DNA from: an uncultured Oscillospiraceae bacterium
GTDB lineage: Bacteria > Bacillota > Clostridia > Oscillospirales > Oscillospiraceae
Direction of reading: 5' to 3'
Assembly: GCA_910584395.1 (NCBI GenBank)
Contig: CAJUAS010000003.1
Location: 10,310 to 74,309, forward strand
DNA: 64,000 bases
Shown here: positions 57,261-64,000 of the stretch, piece after piece
Layout of the letters: every line of letters starts with the position of its first letter
Position numbering within the stretch: the first letter of the stretch is position 1
Position numbers and translations under genes: made by a program
Notes under the pieces: generated by a model
The model's input: the letters and a program-made list of their open reading frames with translations, nothing else
Told to the model about the DNA's origin: nothing
The model's database searches: none

Positions 57261-57494
57261 ATGGCGGAAAAGAAGCTGAATTTTGAGGAGGCTATGGAGC
57301 GGCTGGAGGAGATCGTCGCCGCTATGGAACAGGGCGAAGCCCCACTGGAGGAATCGCTGGCCTTGTTTTCTGAGGGTGCAAAGCTGGTGAAGCAATGCGC
57401 TGCGATGCTGGATAAGGCGGAGCAGCAGGTGACAAAGCTCACGAAGAGCGGCGACGGCATCCCAAAAGAAGTTCCCTTTGAGGTGGAGGAATAA
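57261..57494 (+). CDS. xseB: Exodeoxyribonuclease VII small subunit
   Basis: A 77-residue coiled-coil partner of XseA: KKLNFEEAMERLEEIVAAME, QGEAPLEESLALFSEGAKLV, KQCAAMLDKAEQQVTKLTKS. ATG 57261 is chosen because GAAAGGA (57246-57252) lies eight bases before it; ATG 57252 is an alternative overlapping the xseA stop. It ends at the first base of the ispA start codon. Confidence 0.95.
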   Translation: MAEKKLNFEEAMERLEEIVAAMEQGEAPLEESLALFSEGAKLVKQCAAMLDKAEQQVTKLTKSGDGIPKEVPFEVEE

Positions 57495-58369
57495 TGGACT
57501 TTTGTGAACAGATCGCGGCAGACATTGAAAAAATCGAAACCTATCTCCGGGGCGTATTTGCCGCTCTGCCGCCCAGAGGAGACATTTTCCCAGCCATGGA
57601 ATACAGCCTTTTGGCAGGCGGAAAACGGCTGCGCCCGGTGTTGACGCTGGCATGCTGCCGGCTGTGCGGCGGCGATGCGGAGCTGGCGCTGCCGTTGGGG
57701 TGCGCGGTGGAGATGGTACATACCTATTCCCTTATCCACGACGACCTTCCCGCCATGGACAACGACGATCTGCGCCGGGGAAAACCCACCAACCACAAGG
57801 TCTATGGGGAGGCGACGGCGATCTTGGCCGGAGACGGCCTGTTGACCGCTGCCTTTGGCACGATCGCCGGGGCGTCCGGCCTGTCGGAGGGACAACGGCT
57901 TGCGGCGGTCAGCGCCCTGTCCGCCGCCGCCGGGCCGCAGGGCATGGTCGGCGGACAGGTCTTAGATATGGACGGCGAGGACAGAGGCTTGTCCCGACCG
58001 GAGGTCGAGGAGCTGCAGCGCTTGAAAACCGGCGCGCTCATTGGCTGCGCGGCCCATATGGGTTGCATTGCCGCTCGTGGGGACGAGAAAACGACCCGGG
58101 CTGTGGCAGGCTATGCGGAGAAGCTGGGTCTGGCCTTTCAGGTACGCGATGACATTCTGGATGTGACCAGTACCACGGAAAGCCTTGGGAAGCCTATTGG
58201 CTCGGATGCAAAACAGGGTAAAACTACCTTTGTGACCCTACTGGGCTTGGAGGCCTGTCAGGAATGGGTGGAGGAGCTGAGCCGCGAGGCCTGTGCCTGT
58301 TTGGATGGGCTGGAGAACACCGCGTTTTTGCGGGAGTTGGCTCGCACGCTGATTGCACGGGAAAACTGA
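57494..58369 (+). CDS. ispA: Farnesyl diphosphate synthase (polyprenyl synthetase)
   Basis: A 291-residue prenyl transferase joining isopentenyl with dimethylallyl and geranyl diphosphate. First Asp-rich motif in YSLIHDDLPAMDNDDLRRGK, second in FQVRDDILDVTSTTESLGKP; LLAGGKRLRPVLTLACC and HMGCIAARGDEKTT are also present. Ala/Met-rich residues before the first motif fit a short-chain (C15) product. It lies in the xseB-ispA-dxs segment that feeds undecaprenyl phosphate and quinone synthesis. ATG 57494 overlaps the xseB stop (AATAATGG). Confidence 0.95.
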   Translation: MDFCEQIAADIEKIETYLRGVFAALPPRGDIFPAMEYSLLAGGKRLRPVLTLACCRLCGGDAELALPLGCAVEMVHTYSLIHDDLPAMDNDDLRRGKPTNHKVYGEATAILAGDGLLTAAFGTIAGASGLSEGQRLAAVSALSAAAGPQGMVGGQVLDMDGEDRGLSRPEVEELQRLKTGALIGCAAHMGCIAARGDEKTTRAVAGYAEKLGLAFQVRDDILDVTSTTESLGKPIGSDAKQGKTTFVTLLGLEACQEWVEELSREACACLDGLENTAFLRELARTLIAREN

Positions 58370-58400
58370 TATCAAAGCACCGAAAAGGAGGTGGATGGGC

Positions 58401-60251
58401 ATGGTCAAACTGGACGGCAATTTGGATTGCAAATCCCTCAACGACGAGGAAGCCACAGAGCTTTGCGGACTTTTGCGGGGAAAGATCATTGAAACAGCGG
58501 CGAAAAACGGGGGACATTTGGCTTCCAGCCTCGGCGCAGTGGAACTGACTGTCGCCATCCACCGGGTGTTTGACCTGACCAGAGACCGGCTGGTATTTGA
58601 CGTAGGCCATCAGTGTTACAGCCATAAGCTCCTGACCGGCCGTGCGGAGGCCTTTGATACCCTTCGCACCTTCGGCGGCATTTCCGGCTATCCCAAACCC
58701 ACGGAAAGCCCCACAGACGCATTCATCGCGGGTCATGCCTCCAATGCAGTATCCGTCGCGCTGGGCATGGCGCGCACACGCACGCTTCAGGAGAAGGATC
58801 ATCATGTTTTGGCCCTGCTGGGAGACGGCGCGATGACGGGCGGCTTGGCCTATGAGGGGCTTTCCAACGCCGGGCAGAGCGGGGAACACATGATCGTGAT
58901 CCTGAATGACAACGGGATGTCTATTTCCCCCAATGTGGGCGGGCTGGGACGCAGGCTGGCCCATCAGCGCTTGAAGCCCCAATATCTCAACTTCAAGAAG
59001 GGCTACCGCAAGGCCATGGATGCCACGACGGTGGGCCGTGCCCTTTACCGCTTTAACCACAAGCTCAAAACCGCCGTCAAGGACGCGCTGCTCCATTGCA
59101 GTATGTTTGAGGACATGGGCTTTACCTATATGGGGCCGGTGGATGGGCACAATGTCAAGCTGCTCACCCGTCTGCTGCGCTATGCGAAGGAGGAGGTCTC
59201 CTCTCCGGTGCTTCTCCATGTGCGTACGGTCAAAGGGAAGGGGTATCCGCCGGCTGAAGCCGCGCCGGACAAATTTCATGGGGTCGGGCCTTTTGACTTG
59301 GCCACCGGAGAGCCGAAATCCTCCGCAAAACCAAACTATTCTGCGGTATTTGGCGAAACCATGTGCCGTTTGGCCCTGACAGAGCCAAGCCTGTGCGCCA
59401 TTACGGCGGCGATGCAGGCCGGCACGGGACTGGATCGGTTTGCACAAATGTATCCCGAACGCTTCTTTGACGTGGGTATCGCAGAAGGCCACGGCGTTAC
59501 CATGGCGGCAGGGATGGCAAAACAGGGCGCAAAGCCTGTGTTTGCCGTGTACTCTTCTTTCCTGCAGCGAGGGTATGATATGCTTCTCCATGACGTGGCC
59601 ATCAGCGGCCTGCCGGTGATCTTTGGGGTGGACCGCGCCGGGCTGGTGGGAGAGGACGGAGAGACTCATCACGGGACGTTCGATGTGGGATATCTTGCCA
59701 CTGTTCCGGGAATGACGGTGCTTGCTCCCGCCTGTTTCCAAGAGCTGGAGGAAATGCTCACATGGGCGGTGCAGAAGGCGGCCGGCCCGGTGGCGATCCG
59801 CTATCCCAGAGGAGGCGAAGGCCAATACCGTGGGAGCTATGACGGCTCTGCTTGGGTGTCGCTGCGGCAGGGAACAGACCTGACCATCGTCACCTACGGC
59901 GCGACGGTGGATGCTGTTTTGACCGCTGCCAACCTGCTGGAGCGGGAGGACATTTCTGCTGAGGTTGTCAAGCTAAACAACTTGACGCCTGTTGACTGGA
60001 CGCCGGTTTGCGACCGGGTGCGCGCCACAGGCCGGCTTTTGGTGGCGGAGGAATGCGTGGAAGCGGGATCGGTGGGAGAGAGACTTGCATCTCAACTGGC
60101 ACGCCGGGGCATTTGTGCCAAGAGCGTGACCTTTCTCAATGTGGGCAAGGGGTTTGTGACCCAAGGCTCGGTGGGGGAGCTTCGCAAGCTGTGCGGTCTG
60201 GATGGCGCGAGCATCACGGCGGCAGCCAAAAAGGCGGTGGCAGGGCGATGA
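58401..60251 (+). CDS. dxs: 1-deoxy-D-xylulose-5-phosphate synthase
   Basis: A 616-residue TPP enzyme that starts the MEP isoprenoid pathway from pyruvate and glyceraldehyde 3-phosphate. N-terminal GGHLASSLGAVELTVAIHRV, DVGHQCYSHKLLTGR, FIAGHASNAVSVALGMAR; the TPP-binding segment ALLGDGAMTGGLAYEGLSNA to LNDNGMSISPNVGG; catalytic DVGIAEGHGVTMAAGMAKQG; VFAVYSSFLQRGYDMLLHDV; DRAGLVGEDGETHHGTFDV; C-terminal NVGKGFVTQGSVGELRKLCG. ATG 58401 sits nine bases after AGGAGG; ATG 58395 is an alternative. Confidence 0.96.
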   Translation: MVKLDGNLDCKSLNDEEATELCGLLRGKIIETAAKNGGHLASSLGAVELTVAIHRVFDLTRDRLVFDVGHQCYSHKLLTGRAEAFDTLRTFGGISGYPKPTESPTDAFIAGHASNAVSVALGMARTRTLQEKDHHVLALLGDGAMTGGLAYEGLSNAGQSGEHMIVILNDNGMSISPNVGGLGRRLAHQRLKPQYLNFKKGYRKAMDATTVGRALYRFNHKLKTAVKDALLHCSMFEDMGFTYMGPVDGHNVKLLTRLLRYAKEEVSSPVLLHVRTVKGKGYPPAEAAPDKFHGVGPFDLATGEPKSSAKPNYSAVFGETMCRLALTEPSLCAITAAMQAGTGLDRFAQMYPERFFDVGIAEGHGVTMAAGMAKQGAKPVFAVYSSFLQRGYDMLLHDVAISGLPVIFGVDRAGLVGEDGETHHGTFDVGYLATVPGMTVLAPACFQELEEMLTWAVQKAAGPVAIRYPRGGEGQYRGSYDGSAWVSLRQGTDLTIVTYGATVDAVLTAANLLEREDISAEVVKLNNLTPVDWTPVCDRVRATGRLLVAEECVEAGSVGERLASQLARRGICAKSVTFLNVGKGFVTQGSVGELRKLCGLDGASITAAAKKAVAGR

Positions 60252-61057
60252 GCAAGACACGGTTGGATGTTGCGCTGGTGGAACGCGGCCTGTGCGAGAG
60301 CCGGCAAAAGGCGCAGGCCGCTATTATGGCGGGCTTGGTCACGGTAAACGGCGTAAAGGTGACCAAATCAGGGGTCGGGGTGGCGGAAGCTGACGTTTTG
60401 GAGGTCAAAGGCCCCGCCATTCCCTATGTCAGCCGAGGCGGACTGAAGCTGGAAAAGGCCATGAAACTTTGGGAGATCGACCTGACAGGCAAGATCTGCG
60501 CCGACATCGGCGCTTCTACCGGAGGCTTTTCTGACTGTATGCTCCAACGGGGCGCAGCCAAGGTATATGCGGTGGACACCGGCTACGGAAAGCTGGATTG
60601 GAAAATACGCACTGATCCCCGCGTCGTTGCGCTGGAACGCACGAATGCCCGCTATTTGACCCATGAGCAAGTGCCTGACGAGTTGGATTTTGCCAGCATT
60701 GACGTGTCCTTTATTTCGCTGCGGTTGATTTTGCCAGCCCTGCGGGGAGTACTCAAGCCCGGCGGCGAAATGGTTTGTCTGGTCAAGCCGCAATTTGAGG
60801 CGGGGCGGGAAAATGTGGGCAAAAAAGGAGTGGTGCGCAACCCTGCTGTCCACTTGCAGGTGTTGGAACACTTCTTGATCCACGCGAAAGAGAACGACTT
60901 TTCTGTAAAGGCGCTTACCTTTTCACCTATAAAAGGACCGGAGGGGAACATTGAATATCTGGGACATATTGTGGCAGGGGAATTTCCTTTACAGGATTTT
61001 GACCTAAAAAAGCTGGTGGATGAGTCTCACCGGGCTCTGGAGGAGGCGAGAACATGA
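60248..61057 (+). CDS. tlyA: TlyA family rRNA 2'-O-methyltransferase
   Basis: A 269-residue protein: N-terminal S4 RNA-binding domain (SKTRLDVALVERGLCESRQK; AAIMAGLVTVNGVKVTKSGV), linker VSRGGLKLEKAM, and an FtsJ/RrmJ-type methyltransferase domain with AdoMet motif ICADIGASTGGFSDCMLQRG, VYAVDTGYGKLDWKIRTDP, IDVSFISLRLILPAL and VCLVKPQFEAGRENVGKKG. Members of this family methylate ribosomal RNA; some also have haemolysin-like reports. It overlaps dxs (ATGA) and nadK. Confidence 0.94.
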   Translation: MSKTRLDVALVERGLCESRQKAQAAIMAGLVTVNGVKVTKSGVGVAEADVLEVKGPAIPYVSRGGLKLEKAMKLWEIDLTGKICADIGASTGGFSDCMLQRGAAKVYAVDTGYGKLDWKIRTDPRVVALERTNARYLTHEQVPDELDFASIDVSFISLRLILPALRGVLKPGGEMVCLVKPQFEAGRENVGKKGVVRNPAVHLQVLEHFLIHAKENDFSVKALTFSPIKGPEGNIEYLGHIVAGEFPLQDFDLKKLVDESHRALEEART

Positions 61058-61920
61058 AGGTGGTGTTAAGTCCAAATCCCTATCGGGACAAGGGCTTGCG
61101 GGCGGCGCAGGCGGCGCACAGGATCTTGGCAGGGCACGGTGTGGAAACGCTGGTGTGCCTGCCATTTGAGCTGGAGGAAAACAGCCGCGTGGAGCTGCCC
61201 AAGCATTTGGAGTACATCCCCTTGAAGGAAGGGCTGGTCGGGGCGGACATTTTGGTCTGCTTTGGCGGAGACGGCACGATCCTTCACGCCGCCAAGGACG
61301 CCAATGCCTGCGGCGTACCCATTTTAGGGGTCAATATGGGTAGCGTAGGCTTTATGGCGGAGCTGGAGAACGGGGAGTTGAGCCAGCTTTCTAAACTGGC
61401 TCAGGGGAAGTATACCATCGAAGGGCGCATGATGCTGGATGTCAAGGTATACCGGGGCGGTAAGCTGCTCCTTCAGGATGTGGCTCTCAACGACGCGGTG
61501 GTGACCAAGGGCGCTGTGGCGCGGGTCATTGATCTGGCGGTGTACGGCGACAAGGTGCTGATTTCTGAGCTGGCAGGGGACGGCGTGATCTTGAGCACGC
61601 CCACCGGCTCGACGGGCTACGCCATGTCGGCGGGTGGCCCGATCGTAGAGCCGACAGCGGAAAACATCATTTTTACGCCCATCTGCGCCCATTCCCTCCA
61701 TGCGAAAGCGGTGGTTTTAGGCTCGGAACGGCTGATTTCTGTGCGTTTGGGGAAGGATAGCCGAAAGAGCGCATATCTTTCCGTTGACGGCGGACGTGCC
61801 TTTAAGCTGGTCGCAGGCGACCGGGTAGAGGTCAAAAAGGCCGCCAACCAGACCAAGCTGGTGAAGCTGACCGGGCGGAGCTTATATGAGGTTTTGAACC
61901 AAAAGCTGGGGAGGGTATGA
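61054..61920 (+). CDS. nadK: NAD kinase
   Basis: A 288-residue kinase making NADP from NAD. Motifs: LVCFGGDGTILHAAKDANAC (GGDGT), PILGVNMGSVGFMAEL, ALNDAVVTKGAVARVIDLAV (NDxxV), ISELAGDGVILSTPTGSTGY, AMSAGGPIVEPTAENIIFTP and LSVDGGRAFKLVAGD. It overlaps tlyA by four bases and lies before argR as in many Firmicutes operons. Confidence 0.96.
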   Translation: MKVVLSPNPYRDKGLRAAQAAHRILAGHGVETLVCLPFELEENSRVELPKHLEYIPLKEGLVGADILVCFGGDGTILHAAKDANACGVPILGVNMGSVGFMAELENGELSQLSKLAQGKYTIEGRMMLDVKVYRGGKLLLQDVALNDAVVTKGAVARVIDLAVYGDKVLISELAGDGVILSTPTGSTGYAMSAGGPIVEPTAENIIFTPICAHSLHAKAVVLGSERLISVRLGKDSRKSAYLSVDGGRAFKLVAGDRVEVKKAANQTKLVKLTGRSLYEVLNQKLGRV

Positions 61921-61922
61921 CC

Positions 61923-62375
61923 ATGAAGGAAAAGCGGCAGGGAGAGATCCTCTCCATCATTTCCTCCACAGCGGTGGAGACGCAGGAGCAGCTTCTGGAA
62001 GAGCTGAAACAGCGGGGGATCGGCGCGACGCAGGCGACCATTTCCCGGGACATAAAGGAACTGCATCTGGTCAAGGAGCAGACGGGAAAGGGAAGCTACC
62101 GTTACGTGCAATCCCACCGTAAGAATGCGGTCAACGTTACCGGGCGGCTGAAAACCATTTTCCGGGAAGGTGCAGTCAGCTATGATTACGCCCAAAATCT
62201 GGTGGTGGTCAAGACTATGCCAGGGCTTGGCCCTGCGGCAGGCGCGGCGTTGGACGGAATGGACATTCCAGAGCGGGTCGGATCGCTGGCCGGGGACGAC
62301 ACGGTGCTGCTCATTTTGCGAACCACCGAGAGCGCACGGGAGTTTTGCGAGACGATCCGGGAGATGCTACAGTAA
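61923..62375 (+). CDS. argR: Arginine repressor ArgR/AhrC
   Basis: A 150-residue hexameric regulator. The N-terminal winged helix (MKEKRQGEILSIISSTAVET; GIGATQATISRDIKELHLVK) is followed by the C-terminal arginine-binding oligomerisation domain with VVVKTMPGLGPAAGAALDGM, GSLAGDDTVLLILRTTESAR and the final helix. ATG 61923 has GGGGAGG eight bases before; ATG 61917 would add two residues. It controls arginine metabolism genes, none of which is in the window. Confidence 0.95.
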   Translation: MKEKRQGEILSIISSTAVETQEQLLEELKQRGIGATQATISRDIKELHLVKEQTGKGSYRYVQSHRKNAVNVTGRLKTIFREGAVSYDYAQNLVVVKTMPGLGPAAGAALDGMDIPERVGSLAGDDTVLLILRTTESAREFCETIREMLQ

Positions 62376-62388
62376 AGGGGAGAGAGCG

Positions 62389-64000
62389 ATGCTTGCCCAA
62401 CTGCATATAGAGAATATAGCGGTGATCGAAAGCTCGGATATGGCCTTTGGCGACCGCTTTAATGTCCTCACCGGCGAGACCGGCGCAGGCAAATCCATCG
62501 TCGTGGACGCCATCGGGGCGATTTTGGGCCAGCGTACCAGCCGCGACCTGATCCGCACCGGCGCAAAAGGTGCGGCGGTGGAGGCCTTATTTTGCCGCTT
62601 GCCGAAGTTAGAGTGGTTTGAAAAGAGCGGTATTTCCCCGGATGAAAACGGGGAACTGCTGCTGCGCCGGGAGTTGACGGGGGACGGCCGCAATACCTGC
62701 CGGGTCAACGGGCAGATGGTGACGGTGGCCCAGTTGAAAGAATTGGGCGATCAGCTGGTGAACATCCACGGTCAGCACGACGGACAGCAGCTCCTTGATC
62801 CAAGCTGTCACCTGTCCTACTTAGACCGTTTCGGAAACCTGACGGAAGGACCGCTGGCAGCGTTTCAAGAGGCATATGAAGCGGTTTTGTCCCTCCGACG
62901 GGAGATGTCCGCGCTCCAGATGGACGAGTCGGAGAAGGCGCGGCGTATGGATTCTCTGCAGTATCAAATCGACGAGCTGGAGGCTGCAGATCTAAAGGAA
63001 GGGGAGCAGGAGACGCTGAGCCAGCGTCGGGAGGTGCTTCGCAACGCAGAGAAGCTCCTGAGCGCGGCGGCGCAGGCCCATGGCGCGTTGTCCGGGGATG
63101 AGGACAGCACAGGAGCGGTAGATTTGCTGGAACGGGCGGAAAATGCACTGAGCGGTGTGAGCCGGGTGGGCGGCGAATGGCAGACGCTGTGGGAAAAGGC
63201 GTCGGAGTTGACCTATGCCGTCCGGGATCTGTCAGAGCAGCTCCGCGATATGGAGAGCGGTCTGGACATGGAACCGGGGGAGCTGGATCTGGTGGAGACG
63301 CGCCTTGACCAGCTTTACCGGCTGGGCAAAAAATATGGTTCGGATACCAAAGAAATGCTGGAATACTTGGAAAAGTGCCGTGCGGAGCTGGATCAGATCC
63401 AGTTTTCTGCAGACCGGCTGGAAAAACTGGAAGGAAAGTTAGCGGCGGTACTGAAAACGGCTGAAGAAAAAGGCTTGACCCTGCGCGCCGCGCGCGTGAA
63501 AGCTGCACGGGCGCTGGAGGAGCGTATCCAGACCGAGTTGGCTGAGCTGGATATGCCGAAGGTGCGCTTTCAGGTCTCTATGGCGGAAAAGACCGGAGAG
63601 CAGGGGATGGACGCCACGGGAATGGACGACGTGTGCTTCCTCATGTCCGCCAACCTTGGGGAGGATCTGAAGCCCATCCATAAGATCGCCTCCGGCGGTG
63701 AGCTGGCGCGGATCATGCTGGCGCTGAAAAACGTGCTGGCGGAAAACGACGACGTGTCCACCCTGATCTTTGACGAGGTGGACACCGGCGTGTCAGGCCG
63801 GGCGGCCCAGAAGGTAGCGCAAAAGCTGGCTCAGGTATCCCGGAGCAAGCAGGTTTTGTGTGTGACCCATCTGCCCCAACTGGCGGCTATGGCGGACACG
63901 CACTTCTCCGTGGAAAAGGGAGAACGGGACGGTCGCACCTACACCAAGGTCGAGGCATTGAAGCCGGACAGGCGAAAAGAAGAAGTGGCGCGGCTCACTT
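62389..64000 (+). CDS. recN: DNA repair protein RecN (partial, runs off the right edge)
   Basis: About 537 residues are visible of a typical ~560-residue SMC-like ATPase in double-strand-break repair. N-terminal MLAQLHIENIAVIESSDMAF with Walker A NVLTGETGAGKSIVVDAIGA, QLVNIHGQHDGQQLLDPSC, long coiled coils (ADRLEKLEGKLAAVLKTAEE), and C-terminal signature IHKIASGGELARIMLALKNV, STLIFDEVDTGVSGRAAQKV (Walker B) and VTHLPQLAAMADTHFSVEKG. The start lies 13 bases after argR with AAAGGGGAGAG in front. Only about 20-30 residues are missing. Confidence 0.95.
   Translation, partial: MLAQLHIENIAVIESSDMAFGDRFNVLTGETGAGKSIVVDAIGAILGQRTSRDLIRTGAKGAAVEALFCRLPKLEWFEKSGISPDENGELLLRRELTGDGRNTCRVNGQMVTVAQLKELGDQLVNIHGQHDGQQLLDPSCHLSYLDRFGNLTEGPLAAFQEAYEAVLSLRREMSALQMDESEKARRMDSLQYQIDELEAADLKEGEQETLSQRREVLRNAEKLLSAAAQAHGALSGDEDSTGAVDLLERAENALSGVSRVGGEWQTLWEKASELTYAVRDLSEQLRDMESGLDMEPGELDLVETRLDQLYRLGKKYGSDTKEMLEYLEKCRAELDQIQFSADRLEKLEGKLAAVLKTAEEKGLTLRAARVKAARALEERIQTELAELDMPKVRFQVSMAEKTGEQGMDATGMDDVCFLMSANLGEDLKPIHKIASGGELARIMLALKNVLAENDDVSTLIFDEVDTGVSGRAAQKVAQKLAQVSRSKQVLCVTHLPQLAAMADTHFSVEKGERDGRTYTKVEALKPDRRKEEVARLT

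Overview
The window reads as chromosomal DNA of a GC-rich, endospore-forming, anaerobic Gram-positive bacterium of the class Clostridia. The best fit is a member of the Oscillospirales (a relative of Oscillibacter or Flavonifractor); this placement is an inference from gene content and base composition, not a database result. Supporting evidence: the complete spoIIIAA-AH operon, the spoIIGA-sigE pair, a six-cysteine SCIFF peptide with its radical-SAM maturase, a rubrerythrin, Rex, HPr kinase/phosphorylase, a BadF/HgdC-type ATPase with its 2-hydroxyacyl-CoA dehydratase-like partner, and the order nusB - M22 peptidase - xseA - xseB - ispA - dxs - tlyA - nadK - argR - recN.

Layout. 0-3 kb: end of a coiled-coil protein, an Fe-S hydro-lyase beta subunit, a PLP aminotransferase and an IS110 transposase remnant. 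3-7.8 kb: spoIIIA operon (feeding-tube channel of the forespore). 8-15.4 kb: glnS, a threonine aldolase-type enzyme, dinB (minus strand, with a LexA-like box), murI, a DUF1934 protein and argS. 15.4-17.4 kb: a Vat-type acetyltransferase pseudogene convergent with sigE and spoIIGA. 17.4-27.2 kb, minus strand: glycosyltransferase, hprK, a MATE transporter, and a tight cluster of three acetyltransferases interleaved with a two-gene activase/dehydratase-like pair. 27.3-29.8 kb: a TipAS-type MerR regulator and a PadR-DUF1700/DUF4097 operon. 29.8-34.4 kb: the TIGR03960/TIGR03936-type radical SAM pair, rex, an SLH-domain protein and a 50-residue Cys/Gly-rich membrane peptide. 34.4-38.5 kb, minus strand: asd-dapA-dapB plus a truncated acetyltransferase and a transglutaminase-like lipoprotein. 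38.6-45 kb: SpoIID-like protein, queA, tgt, yajC, a small membrane protein, scfA and scfB. 45.2-54.5 kb: proC, SpoIIM-like protein, xerD, an AT-richer epimerase, rpmB, a divergent type II topoisomerase B subunit, icd, rubrerythrin, an amidase and an Asp23 protein. 54.6 kb to the end: the nusB-to-recN housekeeping operon; recN runs off the window.

How the genes work together. Three sporulation modules are present (SpoIIIA channel; SpoIIGA/pro-sigma-E activation; SpoIID- and SpoIIM-like engulfment proteins). The spoIIG promoter has a 21-bp spacer, the unusual geometry of Spo0A-activated promoters. Amino-acid and precursor supply is covered by asd/dapA/dapB, proC, murI and icd, isoprenoids by ispA/dxs, and tRNA charging and modification by glnS/argS/queA/tgt.

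The least explained elements are: (1) the Cys/Gly-rich 50-aa membrane peptide at 34231-34383; (2) two genes, a TIGR04086-type membrane protein at 42956 and rubrerythrin at 52265, whose Shine-Dalgarno lies inside the 3' arm of a terminator-like hairpin and whose ATG directly follows the T tract; (3) the split activase/dehydratase pair with acetyltransferase genes woven between its halves; (4) a XerD-type recombinase with Gln in place of the first His of its HxxR motif. No tRNA, rRNA or CRISPR array was seen. No stretch above about 300 bases lacks a gene or gene remnant, the longest gene-free intervals being about 200-290 bases.
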